From the NCBI GenBank assembly GCA_902801625.1, contig CADCJI010000024.1, positions 1 to 64,000 of the forward strand: a stretch of DNA of 64,000 bases, given 5' to 3'. The notes below the pieces were generated by a model, which saw nothing but the letters and a program-made list of their open reading frames with translations, did no database searches and had not been told where the DNA came from. This document shows, one piece after another, positions 25,365 through 34,300 of this stretch. Position 1 is the first letter of the stretch. Every line of letters begins with the position of its first letter. The DNA comes from an uncultured Bacteroidia bacterium (GTDB taxonomy: Bacteria > Bacteroidota > Bacteroidia > Bacteroidales > F082). A program made the translations under genes and the position numbers.

Positions 25365-25372
25365 TATTTTTG
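25365..25372 (+). promoter_or_regulatory. -7 element of rseC, almost on the start codon
   Basis: TATTTTTG followed by CAGC and then ATG at 25377; TTTG at 25341-25344 is a possible -33 element. If used, the transcript would be leaderless or nearly so. Confidence 0.6.
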
Positions 25373-25376
25373 CAGC

Positions 25377-25793
25377 ATGAAAAACGCAGAAACCATCTCT
25401 CACGAAGGCATCGTCACCAAGATTACTGACGACGAACTGGAAATCAAGATACTGGCTCAGAGTGCCTGCGCTGCATGTCATGCCAAAAGCGCATGTGGCA
25501 TGGGCGAACAAGCCGAGAAGATCCTCACCGTGCCCCGTCCCAAAGGCAGGGACTTTGCCCTCAACCAAAAAGTCAATGTTGGAATGGCCATTGGGCAAGG
25601 CAACAAAGCGGCTATCTTGGCGTATCTGATTCCGATAGTTTTGCTTTTGGCCGTGCTCTTTGCCTGTCTCGGACTCGGCTTGAACGAAGGCCTTGCCGCC
25701 CTCATCAGCATCGTTGCGCTTGTACCTTATTATATTGTGCTTTACCTAAAGCGCGACCAACTCAAGAAACGGTTTGAATATACCATTGAATAA
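25377..25793 (+). CDS. rseC: RseC/SoxR-reducing-system family protein
   Basis: 138 residues. The N-terminal domain has a Cys cluster SACAACHAKSACGM (Cys31, 34, 37-40 region), then two membrane segments (LAYLIPIVLLLAVLFACLGL and ALISIVALVPYYIVLYL) and a basic tail, the RseC layout. RseC proteins are tied to Rnf/Rsx complexes and here the gene lies directly upstream of rnfB. An alternative in-frame ATG at 25350 lies upstream of the -7 element and yields a lysine-rich extension (MVKKKYFCS); the position of the -7 element favours 25377. Confidence 0.9.
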   Translation: MKNAETISHEGIVTKITDDELEIKILAQSACAACHAKSACGMGEQAEKILTVPRPKGRDFALNQKVNVGMAIGQGNKAAILAYLIPIVLLLAVLFACLGLGLNEGLAALISIVALVPYYIVLYLKRDQLKKRFEYTIE

Positions 25794-25810
25794 AAAACCG
25801 AAAAAATCCT

Positions 25811-25840
25811 TTGTCAAAAAAAGGAGTTTCCGTATTTTTG
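25811..25840 (+). promoter_or_regulatory. Promoter of the rnf operon
   Basis: TTG (25811-25813) and TATTTTTG (25833-25840) with 19-nt spacer, 39 nt before the rnfB ATG, so rnf genes need not rely on rseC transcription. Confidence 0.8.
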
Positions 25841-25879
25841 CAGGTTTGAAATCGAAAACAAACTCAAAATTCTATACAG

Positions 25880-26824
25880 ATGAGTAATACTTTACTAATT
25901 TCCCTTGCGGTTCTCGGAATCCTGGGCGGCGTGCTTGCCGTGGTTCTGTACTTCGTAGCACAGAAGTTCAAGGTGGAAGAGAACCCATTGATTGATGAGG
26001 CGGAGGCCTGTCTGCCCGGCGCCAACTGCGGTGGCTGCGGCTTTGCAGGCTGCCGTGCCTTGGCTGAGGCTTGTGTGAAGCAAGCCGCCGAAAAAGGCAA
26101 CATCGACGGACTGGCCTGTCCTGGCACCGACATGGGCAAGGTGGCCGCTGTCCTTGGGCTGACCGCAGGCACCTTCGAGCCTAAGATCGCCGTGGTTCGC
26201 TGCAACGGCAGCTGCCAGAACTCACCCGCCAAGGTGCATTATGAAGGCGCCGACATTTGCGCTTTCGCCAACACCCTTTATGCTGGCGAAGGCGGCTGTT
26301 CGAAAGGCTGTCTCGGCCTCGGCGACTGCGTGAAGAAATGTAACTTCGATGCGCTGCACATCGACAAGGAGACGGGGCTGCCCGTCGTCGACCCCGACAA
26401 ATGCGTGGGTTGCGGTGTTTGCGCCAAGACCTGCCCGCGCGGCATCATCGAAGTGCGTCCACGTGGCAAGAAAGACCGCCGCGTCTATGTATGCTGCTCC
26501 AACACCGACAAGGGTGCCTTGGTCATCAAGAACTGCTCGGTGGGTTGCATCGGTTGCCAAAAGTGCTTGAAAGAGTGTCCCTTCGAGGCTATTGAGATGC
26601 GTGGCAACCTCGCCTACATCGACCCAGCCAAGTGCAAGGCCTGTGGCAAGTGCGCCAAAGTATGCCCGCGTGGCACCATTCACGCCATCAACTTCCCCGC
26701 TCCCAAGCCGGAAGCTCCAGCCCTTCAGGGTGTTGAACCCGCTGTGAAGCCCCAGCCAAAACCGGAAGCACAGCCTGTGGAAGTGAAAACTGAAGTCAAA
26801 CCCGAAAACACCGTCACAGCATGA
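25880..26824 (+). CDS. rnfB: Rnf complex subunit B (Fe-S protein)
   Basis: 314 residues. One N-terminal membrane helix (LLISLAVLGILGGVLAVVLY), then the Fe-S domain CLPGANCGGCGFAGC (Cys44, 50, 53, 58), then several ferredoxin-type clusters: CVGCGVCAKTCPRG, CIGCQKCLKECPFE and CKACGKCAKVCPRG, plus an earlier Cys group in GDCVKKC. A Pro/Glu/Lys-rich tail of about 40 residues closes it. RnfB accepts electrons from ferredoxin in the Rnf ferredoxin:NAD oxidoreductase, an ion-pumping membrane complex of anaerobes. The stop overlaps the rnfC start (ATGA). Confidence 0.97.
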   Translation: MSNTLLISLAVLGILGGVLAVVLYFVAQKFKVEENPLIDEAEACLPGANCGGCGFAGCRALAEACVKQAAEKGNIDGLACPGTDMGKVAAVLGLTAGTFEPKIAVVRCNGSCQNSPAKVHYEGADICAFANTLYAGEGGCSKGCLGLGDCVKKCNFDALHIDKETGLPVVDPDKCVGCGVCAKTCPRGIIEVRPRGKKDRRVYVCCSNTDKGALVIKNCSVGCIGCQKCLKECPFEAIEMRGNLAYIDPAKCKACGKCAKVCPRGTIHAINFPAPKPEAPALQGVEPAVKPQPKPEAQPVEVKTEVKPENTVTA

Positions 26825-28173
26825 ACCCGATAAAGACTTTCAAAAAGGGTGGCGTTCATCCAGAAGAGAACAAACTCTCGGCCGAGCTGCCCATACAAGA
26901 CTTTCCGATGCCCAAACAAATCATCGTCCCGCTGGGACAATGTCTTGGCGCACCGGCTGACTGCATCGTCAACAAAGGCGACCATGTGCTGACGGGTCAA
27001 CTCATCGGCACAGCCAAGGGCTTCATCTCGGCCAATGTCCACTCCCCTGCCACCGGCACTGTCGCCAAAATCGACGTGGTAATGGATCATACGGGCTACT
27101 ACAAGCCCGCCGTCTTCATCGATGTGGAACCCGACCAATGGGCTGAAGGTATCATCGAAACCGATAAACTGCTCACGGACATCAAGTTGGACTCCAAACA
27201 AATCATCGATAAGGTGAAGGAATGCGGCATTGTCGGCATGGGCGGCGCCACCTTCCCCACCCATGTCAAACTGATGGTCCCAGAAGGCAAAAAAGCCGAA
27301 TATGTCATCATCAACGCAGCCGAATGCGAGCCTTACTTGACCTGCGACTATCGCTTACTTCTGGAGAAGACCCAAGAGTTCCTCATGGGTGTCAAGATTC
27401 TGATGAAGGCCGTCAATACTAACAAAGGCATCATCGGCATCGAGCAAAACAAGATGAAAGCCATCGAATTGCTCGACAAGACCATCAACGAGCATAAAGA
27501 CTTGTACGCTGGCATCGAAGTGCAACCTCTGAAGACCAAATACCCGCAAGGCGGTGAAAAACAGATCATCAAGGCTATCACGGGCCGCGAGGTGCCTTCG
27601 GGCAAACTGCCCATTGAGACGGGTTGCGTCGTAGTCAATGTGGCCTCGACCTACGCCGTTTATGAGGCTGTGCAGAAGAACAAGCCTTTGATTGAGCGTA
27701 TCGTTACCGTCACAGGCAAATCGGTCAAGAAGCCGGGCAACTTCCGCGTGCGTTTTGGCACTCCTGCCGACCTCCTCATCGAGGCCGCTGGCGGTCTGCC
27801 CGAGGACATCACCGATGTCATCAACGGTGGTCCTATGATGGGTAAATCTGTCTCCGTCACCAACTTCCCGTGCATCAAAGGCACATCAGGCATTCTGCTG
27901 ATGACCCTCAAGGAAGCACAAGACCGTCGACAGACCAACTGCATTCGCTGCGGTCGTTGCGCAGGTGCCTGCCCGATGGGATTGCAGCCCTTCCTGCTCC
28001 ACAAGGTGGCCAAGCAGAACAATTTCGACGAGACCGAGAAGAACCACATCATGGACTGCATCGAATGCGGATCCTGCGAGTTCACCTGCCCCGCTAATAT
28101 CCCGCTGCTCGACTACATCCGTTATGGCAAAGCCAAGACCGGTGCCATTATTAGGGCTAGGAATCAAAAATAA
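26821..28173 (+). CDS. rnfC: Rnf complex subunit C (NADH/FMN-binding)
   Basis: 450 residues. GGVHPEENK near the start and the NADH/FMN-binding region (GMGGATFPTHVKL, NAAECEPYLTCDYRLLLE, KTKYPQGGEKQ) are diagnostic of RnfC and Nqo1-like proteins. Two 4Fe-4S motifs follow: CIRCGRCAGACPMG and CIECGSCEFTCPAN. It exchanges electrons with NAD(H) on the cytoplasmic side. Translationally coupled to rnfB; a 140-nt gap holding an inverted repeat separates it from rnfD, unusual inside this operon. Confidence 0.97.
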   Translation: MNPIKTFKKGGVHPEENKLSAELPIQDFPMPKQIIVPLGQCLGAPADCIVNKGDHVLTGQLIGTAKGFISANVHSPATGTVAKIDVVMDHTGYYKPAVFIDVEPDQWAEGIIETDKLLTDIKLDSKQIIDKVKECGIVGMGGATFPTHVKLMVPEGKKAEYVIINAAECEPYLTCDYRLLLEKTQEFLMGVKILMKAVNTNKGIIGIEQNKMKAIELLDKTINEHKDLYAGIEVQPLKTKYPQGGEKQIIKAITGREVPSGKLPIETGCVVVNVASTYAVYEAVQKNKPLIERIVTVTGKSVKKPGNFRVRFGTPADLLIEAAGGLPEDITDVINGGPMMGKSVSVTNFPCIKGTSGILLMTLKEAQDRRQTNCIRCGRCAGACPMGLQPFLLHKVAKQNNFDETEKNHIMDCIECGSCEFTCPANIPLLDYIRYGKAKTGAIIRARNQK

Positions 28174-28177
28174 TCGG

Positions 28178-28274
28178 ACTATGGCTTATGGCCTATGACT
28201 ATGGCCGCTTTATTCGAGGCAAAAAACCACCCTTGGTCTAAGCAGCCATAGTCATCAGCCATCGGCCATCAGCC
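28178..28274. repeat. Inverted repeat inside the rnf operon
   Basis: Left arm 28178-28206 (tandem CTATGGC/TTATGGCC units) and right arm 28242-28274 (GCCATAG, then GCCATCGGCCATC units) are imperfectly complementary and could fold into one long hairpin in the rnfC-rnfD gap. Probably a REP-like intergenic element; it could also attenuate transcription or protect mRNA ends. Confidence 0.6.
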
Positions 28275-28313
28275 TAACAACAATTCAACGATTAAACATT
28301 CAACATTTAAACA

Positions 28314-29309
28314 ATGAATAAATACACAATATCAGGTTCGCCGCATGTGCATTCGACGGAAAACACGAGGAAAATCATGTATCGTGTGCTCCTCGCCTTG
28401 CTTCCCGCCTTGCTTGTGGCCATTTACTATTTCGGCTGGTATGCCCTTCGCTTGACCCTCATCACGGTGGCCACCTGCATGCTGACCGAATGGCTCATTC
28501 AGAAATTCCTTATCAAAGGCCCCTTGACCATCAACGACGGTTCGGCCGCACTGACGGGTCTCTTGTTGGCCTTCAACGTGCCTGCCAACCTTCCTATCTG
28601 GATGGCCATCGTGGGCAGTGTTGTCGCCATCGGCATCGGCAAGATGGCTTTTGGCGGCTTGGGCAAGAACCCCTTCAACCCCGCCTTGGTAGGCCGTGTG
28701 TTCATGCTTGTGTCATTCCCCACCGCCATGACCACCTGGCCGCAGGCCGCACCTATCTTTGACAAAGGCTTCTTCGCTGACGCAGTCACGGGTCCCACCC
28801 CGCTCGGCATCCTGAAAGAAGCTGGTGTCGGCTCATTGGCCGAAACTGGCAACCTGCAGTTCCTCGACATGGTTTTAGGTAACCGTGGCGGTGCCTTCGG
28901 CGAGGTCTGTGCCATCGCCTTGTTGCTTGGTGCCATCTACCTCATCTGCCGTAAAGTCATCGACATCTGGACACCGTTGAGCATCCTGCTCACCGTGTTC
29001 ATCTTCACGGGTATCTGCTACCTCATCAACCCAGCCCAATACATTGCTCCTTGGTATCATCTGGTGTATGGCGGTCTCATCCTCGGTGCTTTCTTCATGG
29101 CTACCGACATGGTGACCTCACCGATGACAGTACGAGGCAAGCTTTTGTTCGGCTTTGGCATTGGCGTCATCACAGTCGTCATACGATTGTGGGGTGCCTA
29201 TCCTGAAGGCGTGTCGTTCGCCATCCTCATTATGAACGCTTTCACGCCACTCATCAACAAGGCCTTCAAGCCCAAAGTTTTCGGTGTTGTCAAACCCTCT
29301 AAAAACTAA
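28314..29309 (+). CDS. rnfD: Rnf complex subunit D
   Basis: 331 residues with nine or ten membrane segments. The conserved start SGSPHVHSTENTRKIMY and the sequence LGKNPFNPALVGRVFML are typical of RnfD/NqrB. The covalent FMN site is in DAVTGPTPLGIL, with Thr162 the likely attachment residue (usually SGATPL; here TGPTPL). RnfD forms part of the ion-translocating membrane core with RnfA, E and G. Preceded by an inverted-repeat-containing gap, and 5 nt from rnfG. Confidence 0.96.
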   Translation: MNKYTISGSPHVHSTENTRKIMYRVLLALLPALLVAIYYFGWYALRLTLITVATCMLTEWLIQKFLIKGPLTINDGSAALTGLLLAFNVPANLPIWMAIVGSVVAIGIGKMAFGGLGKNPFNPALVGRVFMLVSFPTAMTTWPQAAPIFDKGFFADAVTGPTPLGILKEAGVGSLAETGNLQFLDMVLGNRGGAFGEVCAIALLLGAIYLICRKVIDIWTPLSILLTVFIFTGICYLINPAQYIAPWYHLVYGGLILGAFFMATDMVTSPMTVRGKLLFGFGIGVITVVIRLWGAYPEGVSFAILIMNAFTPLINKAFKPKVFGVVKPSKN

Positions 29310-29314
29310 TCGCC

Positions 29315-29989
29315 ATGGCAAAGAAACCATCCACTTTAATTAATATGCTCGTGGCCCTGCTCGTCATCGCAGCGGTCTCGGGCGGCGTGCTCGGCTTGGT
29401 TTATGGCGTGACCAAAGACACCATCGCCCAAGTCGACCAGAAGAAGAACGAAGCAGCCATCCAAGCCGTGTTGCCGCTTGATGGAGAAATCACTTATAAA
29501 GCTGACACGATTCAATACACCTATGAAGGTGTCGACATGACCTTCCCCTGCAACCTCGCTTTTGATGCCAATGGCAACTTTAAAGGTGCTGCCGTGAAGA
29601 CCAGCGAAGGCGGCTTCGGTGGCAAGATCGACATGATGGTCGGCTTCCTCGCCGACGGCACCATCAAAGGCACTTCGGTGCTGTCGCACGCTGAGACCCC
29701 AGGCCTCGGTGCCAATATGACCGGTAAATTCAAGGACCAGTTCGTCGACAAGAACCCCAACGGCTTCAAGCTGATCGTCAAGAAAGACGGCGGCGATGTC
29801 GATGCCATTACCGCGGCCACCATCACTTCGAGAGCCTTCTCGAAGGCGGTCGACAAGGCTTACCAAGCCTTTATGACCAACAAGGCACAATTCATGAACG
29901 ACTCTCCCGCCAAGGAAGAAGCTCCCGTCATGGAAGCGGCTCCCTCCGAGGAGAACAATGAAACGGAAGGAGGACAAAGCAATGAGTAA
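29315..29989 (+). CDS. rnfG: Rnf complex subunit G
   Basis: 224 residues: an N-terminal membrane helix ([21 protein letters not shown]) and an extracytoplasmic FMN-binding domain. The covalent FMN motif is [17 protein letters not shown], with Thr169 the probable attachment site (consensus SGATxT). [13 protein letters not shown] and [12 protein letters not shown] are further family marks. The C-terminal about 40 residues are acidic ([20 protein letters not shown]). The stop lies 5 nt inside rnfE. Confidence 0.96.
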   Translation: MAKKPSTLINMLVALLVIAAVSGGVLGLVYGVTKDTIAQVDQKKNEAAIQAVLPLDGEITYKADTIQYTYEGVDMTFPCNLAFDANGNFKGAAVKTSEGGFGGKIDMMVGFLADGTIKGTSVLSHAETPGLGANMTGKFKDQFVDKNPNGFKLIVKKDGGDVDAITAATITSRAFSKAVDKAYQAFMTNKAQFMNDSPAKEEAPVMEAAPSEENNETEGGQSNE

Positions 29990-30549
29990 CAACCTGCAAA
30001 CCTTTACCAAAGGCCTCATCAAAGAAAACCCCATCCTGGTGCTGCTGTTGGGCTGCTGCCCGACCTTGGCAACGACCACCAGTGCCATCAACCTTCGTGC
30101 TGGTGCTGTCGAATATCTTCATCTCCTTGCTGAAGGGCTTCATCCCCGACAAGGTACGTATCCCCTGCTTCATCGTGGTCATCGCCTCCTTCGTGACGGT
30201 GGTGCAACTCGTCATGCAGGCCTATGTTCCCGACATCTATGAGACCCTCGGTCTGTTCATTCCCCTCATCGTGGTAAACTGCATCGTGCTGGGTCGTGCT
30301 GAGGCTTTCGCCTCGAAGAACCCCGTTTGGCCTTCACTATTGGACGGCCTCGGCATGGGCTTGGGCTTCACCCTCGCCCTGACCCTGTTGGGTTGCATCC
30401 GTGAGTTCCTCGGCAGCGGCTCCATCTTCGGATTCGGCATCCTGCCCGAGACGGCCAACATCCTGGTGTTCATCCTGCCTCCTGGCGCTTTCATCTGCCT
30501 CGGCTTCGTTATCGCTATCGTCAACAAACTCAAAAAAGAAAGTCACTAA
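29982..30549 (+). pseudogene. rnfE: Rnf complex subunit E, frameshifted by a small deletion
   Basis: The start [20 protein letters not shown] and the end [10 protein letters not shown] are both clearly RnfE, but in different frames. After codons ...TTTSAIN (AAC at 30090-30092) one stray C precedes TTC at 30094, where the second frame resumes [15 protein letters not shown]. The family has a short Gly-rich segment here (of the type GLGMGLATT). Restoring 26 nt gives about 197 residues, the normal length. So the sequence lacks about 26 nt (length 2 mod 3). As written, translation would stop at 30242. Either a real mutation or an assembly error; I favour the latter because rnfA shows the same kind of defect. 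The intact protein is a six-helix ion-channel subunit. GGAAGGAGG lies 5-15 nt before the ATG. Confidence 0.85.
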
Positions 30550-30552
30550 GCC

Positions 30553-31136
30553 ATGAAATACCTCATCATTATCTTATCGACCATCTTGTCTCCCAGTTCC
30601 TGGGTATCTGCCCCTTCTTGGGTACCTCTAAGAAGACCTCGACCGCATTGGGTATGGGCGCAGCCGTCATCTTCGTGTTGACCCTGGCCACCCTCGTGAC
30701 ATGGCTGACGAACCAGTACATCCTGATTCCCTTGAAGCTGACTTTCTTGCAGACCATCGCCTTCATCCTCATCATCGCCGCTTTGGTGCAGATGGTGGAG
30801 ATCATCCTGAAGAAAATCAGTCCCTCATTGTACACTGCCTTGGGCGTGTTCCTGCCGCTGATTACGACCAACTGCGCCGTCCTTGGCGTGTCGCTGACCG
30901 TGGTCACCAAGGAGTTCAACTATGGTGGCGTGGCCCACATGCTGAGCCTCGGCGAGTCCATCGTCTATGCCGTCGGCATCGCCCTCGGTTTCGCCATGGC
31001 ACTGGTTATCTTCGCTGGCATCCGCGAGCACATCGACCTCATGGAGCCTCCCAAGGGCATGAAGGGTACCCCTATCGCCCTGATTACCGCTGGCATCTTG
31101 GCCTTGGCGTTTATGGGATTTACTGGGATTGTGTGA
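30553..31136 (+). pseudogene. rnfA: Rnf complex subunit A, frameshifted by a small deletion
   Basis: ATG at 30553 encodes MKYLIIILSTI, the usual RnfA N-terminus. The next codons are out of frame: family members continue with a VNNxVLSQFLGICPFLG segment, and here SQFLGICPFLGTSKKTSTALG is found in another frame starting near 30588. About 16 nt (length 1 mod 3) covering the VNN region appear missing. Downstream the 180-residue sequence is intact (IIAALVQMVEIILKKISPS, ITTNCAVLGV, AGIREHIDLMEPP). RnfA pairs with RnfE as the membrane core, and the Asn-containing helix lost here is highly conserved. Last gene of the operon, 3 nt after rnfE. Confidence 0.83.
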
Positions 31137-31141
31137 TCCTA

Positions 31142-31241
31142 TATGGCCGTGCTGCCGTACAGGCTATCTGTTCTGTATGGCCGCAGGGCCATGCGTGAAA
31201 GCAGGGACTCACATCGCCTGCTTACTGATGTGTCGTCCCTA
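31142..31241. repeat. Cluster of three hairpins downstream of rnfA
   Basis: GCCGTACAG/CTGTATGGC (31153-31161 with 31173-31181), overlapping ATGGCC-GCAG-GGCCAT (31177-31192), and AGGGAC-T-CACATC / GATGTG-TC-GTCCCT (31203-31215 with 31227-31240). The stems form a compact palindromic stretch before the terminator; function unknown, REP-like or 3'-end stabilising. Confidence 0.5.
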
Positions 31242-31257
31242 TGGGACTAAACCGAAT

Positions 31258-31288
31258 AAAAGAGCTACCGCAAGGTGGCTCTTTTTTT
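31258..31288 (+). terminator. Terminator of the rnf operon
   Basis: AGAGCTACC-GCAA-GGTGGCTCT stem (31261-31282) with upstream A residues and a downstream run of T. Confidence 0.9.
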
Positions 31289-31374
31289 CATTTTATAAAC
31301 ATTTTTCCTTGTTTTTTCCAAGAAAGTTGTACTTTTACAGCCTCATTTTGTGGTTATTACAAAAACGCTCTAAT

Positions 31375-34300
31375 ATGAAACGCTCTACTATTGCTGTTAT
31401 TCTACAGATAACACTCCCATTGTTTGCCATCGGGCAAACCTTCACCATCACCTCTTCTGACCGTGGCCACATCAGCCTCCACTTCGAATTGAACGACTTT
31501 AGCGTCGACACCATCAACCTCGAAGGCGAGTTGATGCACACCATATCAAGCAAAGGCATCGTTATGCCCAACGACTATGGCCAGCCCGACCTGCCCACCT
31601 TCAACCGCTTCATCGCTGTACCGCAAGGCGCAAAAGCCATTGTAGAGGTCAGGGCAAGACGCGACGAAGTACTCTCTGGCATCAACATAGCACCCTCTGA
31701 CGGTAGCCAGGCCGAAAACGATGCCCAACGACCTTTCTTCAAAGACCCAAAAGTATATGCCAACAACGCTTTCTACCCTTCTGAAGCCGTGATAGCCACC
31801 GAACCGCAATCGCTGCGCGGAGTGGATGCCATCCACCTTGGCGTAAGTCCCGTGCAGTTCAACCCCATGACAAGAGAGCTTGCCGTTCACCGCCAAATCG
31901 ACATCGACATCCGCTTTGAAGGCGGTAATGGGCATTTTGGCGACGACCGTTTGCGCTCACGCTACTGGGATCCCATTTTGAGAAACAACATCCTCAACTA
32001 TGAGTGTTTGGAGCCCATCGATTACGATGCACGGATGAAGCAATGGACGCAACCCCGAACCACTGGCTGCGAGTATCTCATTATCACGCCCGACAACGAT
32101 GCCTATTACAATGCTGGAAAAGAACTTGCCGATTACCGCAACAAACAAGGCATCCTAACCAAAGTGATGCGCGTCACCGAGACAAACGCCTACGACCACC
32201 TCACGCTAAGACAATGGTTCAGAGACATCTACGCAAATTGGGACATTCCCCCTGCGGCCATCTGTATCCTCGGCAAGAGTGGTGACGACCTTCAACAATA
32301 TGTGCCAGGTTATCGCACGCTGCATCCCAAAGACAACTTCATCATCTCCGACAACCCCTACGCTGACGTCAACGACGACCATCTGCCTGATATCTGCTTT
32401 TCACGAATTCTTGTCCAAAATGAGTCGGAGCTCCCAATCATTATGGGCAAACTCTATGAATACGAATACACCAATGTGGTCACCGACCCATATTATTACG
32501 ACCATCCCTTGACAGCAGGCGCGTGGCAAGACATCAAATGGTTCCAAATTGCCATAGCAACAATCAGTGGCTACTTGACCCAACACGGCAAGACACCAGA
32601 ACGCATCAACGAGATCTACAGTGGAACGCAAGGCCCTGACTGGTCGACAGCACCCGGTACCAACTCCGTAGTCAGCTACTTCGGCCCAGAAGGTGTCGGC
32701 TACATTCCAGCCACACCTGACGAACTTGGGGGCTGGACTGGTGGCAATGCCCAGCAAGTCATCCGTGCCATCAACCATGGTTGCTACCTCATCCAACACC
32801 GCGACCATGGATGGAACGCCCATTGGTATCAACCTGAAATCCACACCACCGACTTCGGCGAAATCAACAATGTTGACAAACTCACCTACCTCATCTCAGT
32901 CAACTGCAGGACAGGCATGTACGACAATTCTGGTGGCTGTTTCATAGAATCCCTACTCCGTATGACCCGAGACGGACAAAACGCAGGCATCATGGGTGCC
33001 ATTGGTCCTACTGGACAAACCTATTCGTATGCCAACGACATTTTCCTTTGGGGTGTTTGGGACCTCTTTGACCCGACCTTCCTCCCAGAATACGGCCCCT
33101 TCGCCGACCATTTTGACTCATGGATGCCCGCCTTTGCATGCGTCTCGGGAAAGTACTTCCTTGATACTCATGTTTTCCCGAGCACCGACGACAACATGTG
33201 CTCCACCACTTACAATACATTCCACACTTTTGGCGATTCCTTCATTAGATTGTTCACAGAGCTGCCTCAACACATTACCACCACACACGATGAGGGCATA
33301 CAGTGCTACTCTCCTTTCCACATCACCGCTCCCGAAGGCTCATTGATTGCCTTGACGACATACACGAATAGGCAATGGCACATCGTGGCTACTGCCATTG
33401 GTACAGGAGAAGAACAAACTATTACAGTTTTAGAAAATATCCCCATTGGTACAATCCATCTCACCATCACGGGAGAGAATCTCATTCGTTGGGAAGAAGA
33501 CATCCCTTTGGAACCTTTCAACAGACCTTTCGTCGTAATTGACAACATTGCCTTGAACGAAGGTGAACTCACGCAACACTACAACCAGTCCATCGTTGCT
33601 GACATCAATGTCACCAATGTGGGATTGCAAGACTGCGATGGTGGCACGGTCAGCATGACCTCCGATTCACAGTTGCTGACCATCTCACAAGGCGAAACCT
33701 CATTTGATGCCCTAGCGTCGAACGCGAGCCAATTCATCAGTGATGCGTTCCAATTTGCACTTAGCGACAGTATTCACGACAGGACGCATATTCCCTTCAC
33801 CCTCACTACTCATTTTGGCGACGAGGACTATTCACAAGCATACGAAATCGAAGTGCTTTCCCCAAATATCACAGCTGAACTCATCAACATCAACGACTCG
33901 CAGGGCAACAACAATGGTCGACTCGATCCAGGCGAATATGCTAGCCTCACCTTCCGCCTCACTAACACTGGCCACTATCCAGCCGATAGTCCCCGTATCT
34001 CCTTGAGCAACGACGAAGGTCACATCCGTGTCATATCACCCGAAACGCCCATCAACGACTTGGAAATTGACGAATCTGCCGAGGTCACTTTCGACATCTA
34101 TGTCAAGTATGCTGCAGGCGAAGTGTCATTCGTTCATCTCATGGTCCATTCCACCATTAACAACCTAAAGATACATCAAGATATACTTTGTGAAATGGGG
34201 TTTGTGACGGACAGCTTCGAACACGGCGTTTTCGATCCTGCCTATTGGACCAACGACCCACAGCATCCCTGGACTATCACCACAACACATCCCTACCATG

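Noticed and set aside
29336-30091. 251-codon frame antisense to rnfG
   Set aside because: Antisense to a conserved gene, no recognised domain.
31129-31374. N-terminal extension of the C25 peptidase frame into the rnf terminator region
   Set aside because: Would include a terminator hairpin and precede a perfect signal peptide at 31375.
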